This document shows, in pieces, positions 55,665 through 64,000 of a stretch of 64,000 bases of DNA (its first letter is position 1; every line of letters begins with the position of its first letter). The notes under the pieces were generated by a model. That model saw only the letters and a program-made list of their open reading frames with translations. It made no database searches and was not told the origin of the DNA. Both the position numbers and the translations under genes were made by a program. The DNA lies in the NCBI RefSeq assembly GCF_000017265.1, contig NC_011144.1, positions 2,148,001-2,212,000 on the forward strand, read 5' to 3'. The stretch comes from Phenylobacterium zucineum HLK1 (GTDB lineage: Bacteria > Pseudomonadota > Alphaproteobacteria > Caulobacterales > Caulobacteraceae).

Positions 55665-56444
55665 ATGCGCATCGCCACCTGGAACGTGAACTCGATCAAC
55701 GCGCGCCTGGAGACCGTCGTGCGCTGGTTCGAGGCGGCGCAGCCGGACGTGGCGTGCCTGCAGGAGATCAAGTGCGTCGACGAGAAGTTCCCGGCCGAAC
55801 CCTTTGAACGGCTTGGCTATAATCTCGCGATCCACGGCCAGAAGACCTACAACGGCGTGGCTCTCCTCTCGAAGCGGCCGCTGGAGGACGTGACCCGCGG
55901 CCTGCCGGAGGGCGACGGCGACGAGCACGCCCGCTACATCGAGGCGGTGGTCTCGGGACCCCAGCCCGTTCGGGTGGCGTCGATCTACCTTCCGAACGGC
56001 AATCCGGTGGGGACCGAGAAGTTCGCCTACAAGCTGGCCTGGATGGGCCGGCTGCACCGCCATGCCCAGAACCTGCTCAAGCTCGAGGAGCCGCTCGTCC
56101 TGGCCGGCGACTACAACGTCATCCCCGAGCCGCGCGACGCCGAGTTCCCCAAGAACTGGGAGGACGACGCCCTCTTCCAGCCGCAGAGCCGGGCTGCCTT
56201 CCGGGCGCTGAAGAACCTCGGCCTCACCGAGGCCTACCTGCAGGCCGACGGCGCGCCCGGCGCCTACACGTTCTGGGACTACCAGGCCGGGGCCTGGCAG
56301 CGGAACAACGGCATCCGCATCGACCACGCCCTGCTCTCGCCCCAGGCCGCCGACCTGCTGCGCGGCGTGACCATCCACCGCGACGTGCGCGGCTGGGAGA
56401 AGCCCTCGGACCACGTCCCGCTGGTGGTCGAACTGGACGCCTGA
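55665..56444 (+). CDS. xthA: Exodeoxyribonuclease III
   Basis: A 259-residue apurinic/apyrimidinic endonuclease and 3' exonuclease of base-excision repair. MRIATWNVNSINARL, CLQEIKCVDEKFP (metal Glu), SIYLPNGNPV (Tyr), AGDYNVIPEPRD (Asp/Asn) and GIRIDHALLS with SDHVPLVVEL (catalytic His) are all intact. The start ATG follows GAGCCGGAGCC. It is divergent from the GST-ArsR operon across 116 bases. Confidence 0.96.
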   Translation: MRIATWNVNSINARLETVVRWFEAAQPDVACLQEIKCVDEKFPAEPFERLGYNLAIHGQKTYNGVALLSKRPLEDVTRGLPEGDGDEHARYIEAVVSGPQPVRVASIYLPNGNPVGTEKFAYKLAWMGRLHRHAQNLLKLEEPLVLAGDYNVIPEPRDAEFPKNWEDDALFQPQSRAAFRALKNLGLTEAYLQADGAPGAYTFWDYQAGAWQRNNGIRIDHALLSPQAADLLRGVTIHRDVRGWEKPSDHVPLVVELDA

Positions 56445-56489
56445 GCTGCGCCGTAGCCCGACTCGCCGAAACGGGCGTAGGCTGAGCGA

Positions 56490-57113
56490 ATGGACGAGGT
56501 CGGGCGACTGATCGTGCTGATGGCGATCGCCGGCGGCGCCTTCACGGCGCTGGGGGCCGCCTTCGTCTGGTTCCTCGAGGAATCCCGCCGCATCCGTCGC
56601 AGCCTGAAGAAGGTGCTGGGGGCCGAGCCGCACGCCCTGCTGATCGCGCGCGGCCGCGGCAAGGGCATAGGCTTCGACTTCGCCGCGGGCGCCGTGGCCG
56701 TGAGCTGGGACGCCGGCGGCTGGTGCCTGCTGTACCGCGTCGACGAGCTGATGGGGGCCGAGCTGGTGGTCGACGGCCAGGTCGGGGCCCGCACCCACCG
56801 CGGCGAGCAGCGCCGCGCGCTCGACCAGCATGGCGGCGCCCAGGATCACGTGCGCCTGCGCTTCGTCTTCGACGACCCGACCTATCCCGACTTCACGCTT
56901 GAGCTGTGGTCCAGCGGCGACGAGGGCAAGCGCAAGGCGGCCACGGCGTCCGAGGCCCTGCAGGAGGGCAACCGCTGGATCGCGCGCATGGAATCGCTGC
57001 TGCGCCGGCCCGTCCCGAAGCGCGCCGCGCCCGTTCCGGTCGCGCCGTCGGCCGCCGAGCGGACCCCTCCGCAGGACGACGAGCCGGAGGACGAGTCGGC
57101 CGACGCGGCATGA
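56490..57113 (+). CDS. Hypothetical membrane-anchored protein
   Basis: A 207-residue protein with one N-terminal span (LIVLMAIAGGAFTALGAAFV), a Ser/Arg-rich connector (EESRRIRRSLKKVLGAEP), a compact domain with DFAAGAVAVSWDAGGWCLLY and VFDDPTYPDFTLELWSSGDE, and an acidic C-terminal tail. I recognise no named family. The gene lies 45 bases after xthA on the same strand and could be co-transcribed. It would sit in the inner membrane with the main domain in the cytoplasm. Confidence 0.75.
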   Translation: MDEVGRLIVLMAIAGGAFTALGAAFVWFLEESRRIRRSLKKVLGAEPHALLIARGRGKGIGFDFAAGAVAVSWDAGGWCLLYRVDELMGAELVVDGQVGARTHRGEQRRALDQHGGAQDHVRLRFVFDDPTYPDFTLELWSSGDEGKRKAATASEALQEGNRWIARMESLLRRPVPKRAAPVPVAPSAAERTPPQDDEPEDESADAA

Positions 57114-57162
57114 CTTGACGCTGTAAATTTATAAGGCCACGGTCCCGCGCCAGGAGGGCCCC

Positions 57163-57855
57163 ATGACCAATCTCATCGCCGCCGCCGCATTCTTCGTGCT
57201 GATCCATCTGCTGATCTCGGGGACCCGGGTCCGCGACGCCCTGACCGGCAGGATCGGAGACGGCCCCTACATGGGCCTGTTCTCCCTGACCTCGGCGGCG
57301 GGCCTCGTCTGGCTGGGCTTCGCCTTCGCCGCCGCCCGCAGCGCCCCTGACAACGACGTGCTGTGGGGAGTCTCCACCGGGACCCGCCACCTGCAGCTCC
57401 TCATCCAGCTCGTGGCGGTGACGTTCATCGTCGTGGGCCTGACCACCCCCAACCCCACCAGCGTCCGCCAGGAGGGCGCGCTGGACCGGCCGGGCTTGGT
57501 GCGCGGCATGCTCCGGGTCACCCGCCACCCCTTCCTGTGGGGCGTCGCGATCTGGGCCCTGGGGCACCTGCTGGTGAACGGCGACGCCGCCAGCCTGATC
57601 CTGTTCGGCTCGATGCTGGCCCTCGGCCTGTTCGGCACCGCGAGCATCGACGCCAAGCGTCGGCGCAAGCTGGGGACCAAGTGGGACGCCTTCGCGGCCC
57701 AGACCTCGAACGTGCCCTTCCTGGCCATCGCCCAGGGCCGCCAGCGCCTGAGCTTGGGAGAGATCGGCTGGTGGCGGTTCGCCGTCGCGATCCTGGTTTG
57801 GGCCGCGCTGGCCTTCGGCCACCCCTGGCTGTTCGGCGTCCCCGCCCTCCCCTGA
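57163..57855 (+). CDS. nnrU: NnrU family membrane protein
   Basis: A 230-residue protein with about six spans. It opens LIAAAAFFVLIHLLISGTRV, has TRHPFLWGVAIWALGHLLVN, the hallmark of NnrU and isoprenylcysteine-methyltransferase-like proteins, and ends in a hydrophobic tail. GGAGGGCCCC precedes the ATG. NnrU was named for nitrite/nitric-oxide metabolism in Rhodobacter, but here no denitrification genes are near, so the role is open. Confidence 0.88.
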   Translation: MTNLIAAAAFFVLIHLLISGTRVRDALTGRIGDGPYMGLFSLTSAAGLVWLGFAFAAARSAPDNDVLWGVSTGTRHLQLLIQLVAVTFIVVGLTTPNPTSVRQEGALDRPGLVRGMLRVTRHPFLWGVAIWALGHLLVNGDAASLILFGSMLALGLFGTASIDAKRRRKLGTKWDAFAAQTSNVPFLAIAQGRQRLSLGEIGWWRFAVAILVWAALAFGHPWLFGVPALP

Positions 57856-57895
57856 CGGCCTTGAAGTGGCCGACGGGCGGGAGTGGAATGGGTCC

Positions 57896-59551
57896 ATGCC
57901 CGTCTTCGCCCCCACGACCCAGCTCGCCACCCACGAGGTCCTGAACCAGCCGCCCGAGTTCGCGGGCCGGAACCTCTACGAGATCGACGTCGCCTTCCGC
58001 GAGGCCGCGCGGCGCGAGGCCGGCGAGTGGCTGGACGCGCCGCTTTCGGCCCTGGGCGCGGCGGTGGGTTCGGAACAGGTGCTGGACTGGGGCGAACAGG
58101 CCAACCGCTTCCCGCCCGAACTGGTGACGTTCGACCGCTACGGCCGGCGGGTGGACGAGGCCCGGTTCCACCCCGCCTACCACCAGCTCATGGCCCTCGC
58201 CATGGAGCACCGGATCCACGACATCGCCTGGACTGCGGAACGGCCGGGCGGCCACGTCGGCCACCTGGCGACCCTGGCCCTGTTCACCCAGGCCGAGGCC
58301 GGGGTCATGTGCCCGATCAACATGACCTACGCCGCCGTTCCGGCCCTGCGCACCCAGCCCGACGTGACCGGGCCGTGGCTCGATAAGCTGCTGGGCGGCC
58401 GCTACGACGCCCCGCTGAGGCCCATCGGGCAGAAGGCGGGGATCACCGTCGGCATGGCCATGACCGAGAAGCAGGGCGGCAGCGACGTGCGGGCCAACAC
58501 CACCCGCGCCTACCGGCTGGAAACCGGCGATCCGCGCGCCTATCGCCTCGTCGGCCACAAGTGGTTCTGCTCGGCGCCGATGAGCGACGGCTTCCTGACG
58601 CTGGCCTACGCCGAGCGCGGCCTGTCGTGCTTCCTCGTCCCGCGCATCACGCCCGACGGGGAACGCAACGGCATCCGGGTGATGCGGCTGAAGGACAAGC
58701 TGGGCAACAAGTCCAACGCCTCCAGCGAGATCGAGTACCACGACGCCTACGCCCAGCTCCTCGGCGACGAGGGCGAAGGGGTGAAGGTGATCATCGACAT
58801 GGTCCACCACACGCGGCTCGGCACCATGGGCGGCACCCTGGGGATCATGCGCATGGCCCTGGCCCAGGCGGTGAACCAGGTGAGCGGGCGCCGGGCGTTC
58901 CAGAAGACCCTGATCGACCAGCCGGCGATGACCTCGGTGATCGCCGACCTGGCGGTCGAGTACGAGGCGGCGGCGGCGCTCTCGATGCGCGTGGCCCGCG
59001 CCTTCGACGCCGAGGATCCGGCCGGCCGCGCCTTCGCCCGCCTCTCGGTGGCGGTCGGCAAGTACTGGCTGACCAAGCGCAACCCGAACTTCGTCTACGA
59101 GTGCATGGAGTGCCACGGGGGCGTCGGCTACGTGGAGGAGACCCCCATGCCGCGCCTGTTCCGGGAGAGCCCGCTGAACGCGATCTGGGAGGGCTCGGGC
59201 AACGTCATCGCCCTCGACATCCTGCGCACCCTGGGGCGCGAGCCCCTGGCGCTGGAGGCCTACGCCGCCGAGGTCGCCGAGGCCCGGGGCGCGGACCGGC
59301 GGCTGGACGCTGCGGCCGAGGGGTTGCTGGACGGCCTGGCGCGCCATCGCCCCGGAGAGGCCGACGCGCGCCGGACCGCCGAGCGGATGGCGCTGGTGCT
59401 GCAGGGCGCGCTGCTGGTCCGCCACGCGCCGGCCGCCGTCGCCGACGCCTTCTGCGCCACCCGGCTGGGGGACGAGGGCGGCCGCTCGTTCGGGATCCTG
59501 CCCGGCGGCGCGGACGTGGCGGCCATCGTGGACCGCCAGCGGTTCGACTAA
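57896..59551 (+). CDS. AidB-like acyl-CoA dehydrogenase (DNA alkylation response family)
   Basis: A 551-residue flavoprotein close in length to E. coli AidB (541). HEVLNQPPEFAGRNLYEIDV is the typical AidB start; GMAMTEKQGGSDVRANTTRA, KWFCSAPMSDGFLTLAYAE and ECMECHGGVGYVEETPMPRL follow, and the C-terminal helical domain is present. AidB binds DNA and may protect promoters from alkylation; its dehydrogenase activity is weak. ATG 57896 is taken as start, with a GTG at 57866 possible. No ada/alkB genes are adjacent. Confidence 0.9.
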   Translation: MPVFAPTTQLATHEVLNQPPEFAGRNLYEIDVAFREAARREAGEWLDAPLSALGAAVGSEQVLDWGEQANRFPPELVTFDRYGRRVDEARFHPAYHQLMALAMEHRIHDIAWTAERPGGHVGHLATLALFTQAEAGVMCPINMTYAAVPALRTQPDVTGPWLDKLLGGRYDAPLRPIGQKAGITVGMAMTEKQGGSDVRANTTRAYRLETGDPRAYRLVGHKWFCSAPMSDGFLTLAYAERGLSCFLVPRITPDGERNGIRVMRLKDKLGNKSNASSEIEYHDAYAQLLGDEGEGVKVIIDMVHHTRLGTMGGTLGIMRMALAQAVNQVSGRRAFQKTLIDQPAMTSVIADLAVEYEAAAALSMRVARAFDAEDPAGRAFARLSVAVGKYWLTKRNPNFVYECMECHGGVGYVEETPMPRLFRESPLNAIWEGSGNVIALDILRTLGREPLALEAYAAEVAEARGADRRLDAAAEGLLDGLARHRPGEADARRTAERMALVLQGALLVRHAPAAVADAFCATRLGDEGGRSFGILPGGADVAAIVDRQRFD

Positions 59552-59558
59552 GCCTCGG

Positions 59559-60251
59559 CTAGGCCCCTAGCGCGAACTCCACCGCCGCCTCGCAGTGGGC
59601 CACGGCGCTGTCGACCGTGGGCAGCGCCATGTCGGCCGGATCGAGCAGGAGGCCGATCTCGGTGCAGCCGAAGATCACCCCGTCGGCGCCCGCCGCGCGG
59701 CCGCGCTCGATGATCCCCAGCACCTCGCGCCGCGACTCCTCGCGGATCACGCCCTGGCAGAGCTCGTCGTAGATGATCGCGTGCAGCCGCTCGCGGTCGG
59801 CCGCCTCGGGCGCGAAGCCGTCCAGCCCCTGCCCCCTCAGCCGATCGAGGTAGAACGGCTTCTCCATCGTGAATCGCGTGGCCAGCAGCAGCGGCCGGGC
59901 GACGCCCCTCGCCTTCAGCGCCTGCGCGGTCGCATCGGCGATGTGGATCAGCGGCACGCCGCCGGCCTCGGCCACCTGCGGCGCGTTCAGGTGCATGGTG
60001 TTGGCGCAGATCATCAGGCCTTCCGCGCCCGCCGCCACCAGCCGGCGCGCGGCCTCGGCGAACTGGCGGCCGGTCTCGTCCCAGTCGCCCTTGGCCTGCA
60101 GCTCGGCCACGGGGGCGAAGTCCACCGACCACAGGATCAGCTTGGCCGAATGCAGGCCGCCCAGCCGCTCGCGGACCAGGCGGTTGAGCAGCTGGTAGTA
60201 GACGACCGTGCTCTCGGCGCTGATCCCGCCGATGAGGCCGAGGGTCCGCAC
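59559..60251 (-). CDS. Aspartate/glutamate racemase family protein
   Basis: A 230-residue racemase with both catalytic cysteines: GLMICANTMHLNAP (first Cys) and VIFGCTEIGLLLDP (second Cys). The N terminus MRTLGLIGGISAESTVVYYQ is typical. It would interconvert L- and D-aspartate or a related amino acid without PLP. GTG 60251 follows the ilvD stop by one base, so the genes are coupled. It is convergent with aidB. Confidence 0.9.
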   Translation of the reverse strand: MRTLGLIGGISAESTVVYYQLLNRLVRERLGGLHSAKLILWSVDFAPVAELQAKGDWDETGRQFAEAARRLVAAGAEGLMICANTMHLNAPQVAEAGGVPLIHIADATAQALKARGVARPLLLATRFTMEKPFYLDRLRGQGLDGFAPEAADRERLHAIIYDELCQGVIREESRREVLGIIERGRAAGADGVIFGCTEIGLLLDPADMALPTVDSAVAHCEAAVEFALGA

Positions 60252-60252
60252 C

Positions 60253-61992
<1,740 letters not shown>

Positions 61993-62482
61993 GTTCAGGC
62001 GCTCCCGACTAAGGCCGGCCCTCTGTAAGGGCCGCTCGCCGCCGGTGGAAGTCCCCCGCGGCGCGCGCGTGGCCACTCTACTCTAACTGGCGCCCTGCAC
62101 CCGGCGGCGCGACGGCGGCGCGGGACGCGCTGAGCCGGCGCGATTCCTTGCCGCGTAAGGCGTTGAGCCTACCGAACACTGTCGACTCGACACTCGCCAC
62201 AGCAGTCGACGGCGCGCACAAAGAAAGAAGGCGCGCCTCAGGCGCGCCCCTAGGTTGTCTATTGGGAAGAACAAGATCCGAAACCGGCGAACCGCGGCCG
62301 ATTTCTGACGCCCCCATACTGTGCCGCAGATCATTCCAGCGACAAGAAGCAACCGCAAGGTGATTCTTATTCAGTTATCCCCGTTTCAAACACGTATTCG
62401 CATTGACGGCGCTCCGCGGCTGCTTCAGCTTCACCGTCAAGCGCAGGCAATAGCGCTCAAAGGCTGCGGGGAGGCAGTTCAC
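61993..62482. other. Intergenic region between ilvD and the right-hand TonB receptor
   Basis: 490 bases without a convincing gene. It holds a hairpin close to ilvD (GGCCCT-CTGTA-AGGGCC, 62017-62033), an orphan minus-strand terminator (62221-62248), and, toward the receptor, an AT-richer stretch at about 62358-62402 that probably contains its promoter. The segment TGATTCTTATTCAG (about 62359-62372) weakly resembles an iron-regulator site. Short frames here lack ribosome binding sites. Confidence 0.6.
62221..62248 (-). terminator. Orphan minus-strand terminator
   Basis: On the minus strand, GGCGCGCC-TGA-GGCGCGCC folds into an 8-bp stem and is followed by TTCTTTCTT. No minus-strand gene lies upstream within the window, so it may end a small RNA or antisense transcript starting near the receptor gene, or block read-through. 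Confidence 0.6.
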
Positions 62483-64000
62483 ATGAAATTCAAGCACGGC
62501 TTGATGGCGACCAGTGCTGCGCTGGCCGCCGCCCTTGGCGCACCTGCGTACGCGCAGGGCAGTCCAAACGTCATCGAGGAGCTGGTGGTCACCGCCGAGC
62601 GGCGGGAGCAGAGCCTGCAGGACGTGCCGGTGGCCATCTCGGCCTTCACGTCCGAGAACCGGGACCTGATCGGCATCACCACCGTCCAGGACATGACCAA
62701 CTTCACCCCGGGGCTGCAGTATTCCAGCCAGCTCGACCGGGTGAGCCTGCGCGGCGTGGGCCGGACGACCAACGTGCACGCCGCCGACCCGTCCGTGTCG
62801 GTCTATTCGGACGGCATCTACACCACCTCGACCGTCGAGGCGGGCAAGACGCCCCTGTTCCTGGACCGGACCGAGGTCCTGCGCGGGCCGCAGGCCACGC
62901 TGTACGGGCGCAACGCCATCGCCGGGGCGATCAACCTGATCTCGAGGCGGCCGACCGAAGAATGGTACGCCGAGGCGCGGGCCACCTACGCGAACTACAA
63001 CCGCCACCTGGTCGAGGGGGCCGTCTCAGGCCCGACGATGATCCCGGGCGTGCTGTTCCGCCTGGTGGCCAACTGGGAGAAGCAGACCGACGGCTGGTAC
63101 GACAACATCGTCCCCGGCATGCCCGACGAGGGCAACGTCATCGACACGAACATCGTCGAGGGCCAGCTGAAGTTCAATTTCAACGAGAACTTCGAGGGCT
63201 GGGCCAAGCTGACGACCATCGTCTGGCGCAACGGCGGCGGGGGCCCCGGCTCGCGCGGGACGTGGACGCCGGCGCCCTACGCCACGTTCCAGGTGGCCAA
63301 TGCGGCGACGACCAACGATCCGGGCTACGGCTGCAGCGGCCGGACCACCAACGTCGTCAACCGCTCGCCGCTGGGCTGCACCAATCCGCAGCTCGACGAT
63401 CCGCGCAAGATCGCCTCGGCGGTGCCGTTCCAGGTGAAGCTGGACGACACCCTGATCTTCGCCAGCGAATGGACCTGGCACGCCTCGAATTTCGACATCA
63501 AGTACACGACCGGCGGGGCGCGCTATCACTACAACCTGAACCGGCCGCCGAACGACAACGTGGCGCCGGTCGAGCGCTTCACCCTGCCCGGCGGGCTGAC
63601 GATCTTCCCGCAGCAGCTCTACAACTACCAGGAGCGCGAGGAGTGGTGGAGCCACGAGCTCACCCTGAGCTCCACCCATGACGGGCCGCTGCAGTGGCTG
63701 GCCGGCGTCTATTACTGGAACGAGCACTACGAGCAGCCGACCTCGACCTACCTGTTCGACCAGACCCAGATCGCCCAGCCGGTCGGCGCGAGCTGCCCCC
63801 GCTTCGGCAATGTCTGCCCCCCGAACACGCTGCTCCAGCGCACGCACGACGAGCCGCGGTTCCACATCCAGTCCAAGGCGGTCTACGGCCAGATCGACTA
63901 CAGCTTCACCGACACGCTGAAGTTCACGGCCGGCCTCCGCTACTCGGAGGACACCAAGACCGGCTCGGAAGAGGCGCGGGTCATCTGCTTCGCGTTCTTC
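62483..64000 (+). CDS. TonB-dependent receptor (3' end outside window)
   Basis: 506 codons are visible, open to base 64000. A signal peptide (LMATSAALAAALGAPAYAQG) is followed by a TonB box (IEELVVTAERREQSLQDVPV) and a plug domain with QYSSQLDRVSLRGVGRTTNV and EVLRGPQATLYGRNAIAGAI, then barrel strands. The type is the large sphingomonad/caulobacter receptor group for iron complexes, sugars or aromatics; the substrate is unknown. ATG 62483 follows GGGGAGGCAGTTCAC. Confidence 0.93.
   Translation, partial: MKFKHGLMATSAALAAALGAPAYAQGSPNVIEELVVTAERREQSLQDVPVAISAFTSENRDLIGITTVQDMTNFTPGLQYSSQLDRVSLRGVGRTTNVHAADPSVSVYSDGIYTTSTVEAGKTPLFLDRTEVLRGPQATLYGRNAIAGAINLISRRPTEEWYAEARATYANYNRHLVEGAVSGPTMIPGVLFRLVANWEKQTDGWYDNIVPGMPDEGNVIDTNIVEGQLKFNFNENFEGWAKLTTIVWRNGGGGPGSRGTWTPAPYATFQVANAATTNDPGYGCSGRTTNVVNRSPLGCTNPQLDDPRKIASAVPFQVKLDDTLIFASEWTWHASNFDIKYTTGGARYHYNLNRPPNDNVAPVERFTLPGGLTIFPQQLYNYQEREEWWSHELTLSSTHDGPLQWLAGVYYWNEHYEQPTSTYLFDQTQIAQPVGASCPRFGNVCPPNTLLQRTHDEPRFHIQSKAVYGQIDYSFTDTLKFTAGLRYSEDTKTGSEEARVICFAFF

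Noticed and set aside
62083..62358. 91-codon minus-strand frame upstream of ilvD
   Set aside because: It runs across the terminator hairpin, has no ribosome binding site and no domain-like composition.
62355..62375. Fur or other iron-regulator box before the right-hand receptor
   Set aside because: TGATTCTTATTCAG resembles a Fur hexamer pattern only weakly. I do not report it as a site without a motif scan.

Overview
This is a GC-rich, gene-dense chromosomal window from an alphaproteobacterium, most probably a member of the Caulobacterales close to Phenylobacterium or Caulobacter. The evidence is the fliX / flgI-cheL-flbY flagellar locus with a sigma-54 promoter, the block dgt, SPOR protein, nagZ, scpA, scpB, tatABC, serS, surE, pcm, nlpD-like, the block yajC-secD-secF, a GTTC-N7-GTTC SOS box before uvrA, a DksA with a degenerate zinc finger, and TonB-dependent receptors at both edges. 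I see no insertion sequence, prophage, integrase, CRISPR array or rRNA. It reads as core genome with accessory metabolic genes between.

Layout. 1-2.0 kb: a BtuB-like receptor running off the left edge, under a cobalamin riboswitch. 2.0-4.8 kb: a kinase-like phosphotransferase, a small partner protein and a divergent acyl-CoA dehydrogenase that together resemble the lvaABC 4-hydroxyacyl-CoA module. 4.8-8.4 kb: a divergent Mpl-type Mur ligase, a Gre-family factor, a candidate small RNA, tRNA-Asn, a flavodoxin-like protein and gloA. 8.5-13 kb: a two-gene RND efflux system with an altered proton relay. 13-20.3 kb: an ABC exporter, a LOG protein, a LysR regulator, glutamine-dependent nadE, a VOC protein, dksA and fliX. 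20.4-23.9 kb: the flgI operon, then an FMN riboswitch driving type II ribH with a thioesterase and a DUF1330 gene. 23.9-31 kb: an ABC-F ATPase with a short upstream ORF, a BCCT transporter, a 2OG-Fe(II) oxygenase, DUF1203, an L,D-transpeptidase and small exported proteins.

31-42 kb: SOS-controlled uvrA, a GST, a membrane protein, trmFO, a squalene/phytoene-synthase-like protein, a PuuD-like membrane protein, a Mth938-like protein and secF-secD-yajC. 42-54 kb: a DUF815 ATPase, then a long minus-strand run of cell-division, envelope, translocation and chromosome-segregation genes up to dgt, with erpA divergent. 54-62 kb: a GST-ArsR-AHSA1 operon with a clear candidate operator, xthA, NnrU, AidB-like dehydrogenase, ilvD and an Asp/Glu racemase. 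62.5-64 kb: a second TonB-dependent receptor running off the right edge.

Much of the interest is regulatory: two riboswitches (the FMN one with a visible ribosome-binding-site sequestering helix), several short perfect palindromes at promoters (RND pump, nadE, lysR, GST-ArsR), an overlapping CtrA/FlbD-type site, and a leader ORF before the ABC-F gene. No single unmistakable new system is visible. The best candidates for follow-up are the lva-like module, the altered-relay RND pump, the altered-motif Mpl homologue and the ABC-F leader peptide. Functions come from reading motifs and neighbourhoods; no database search was run.
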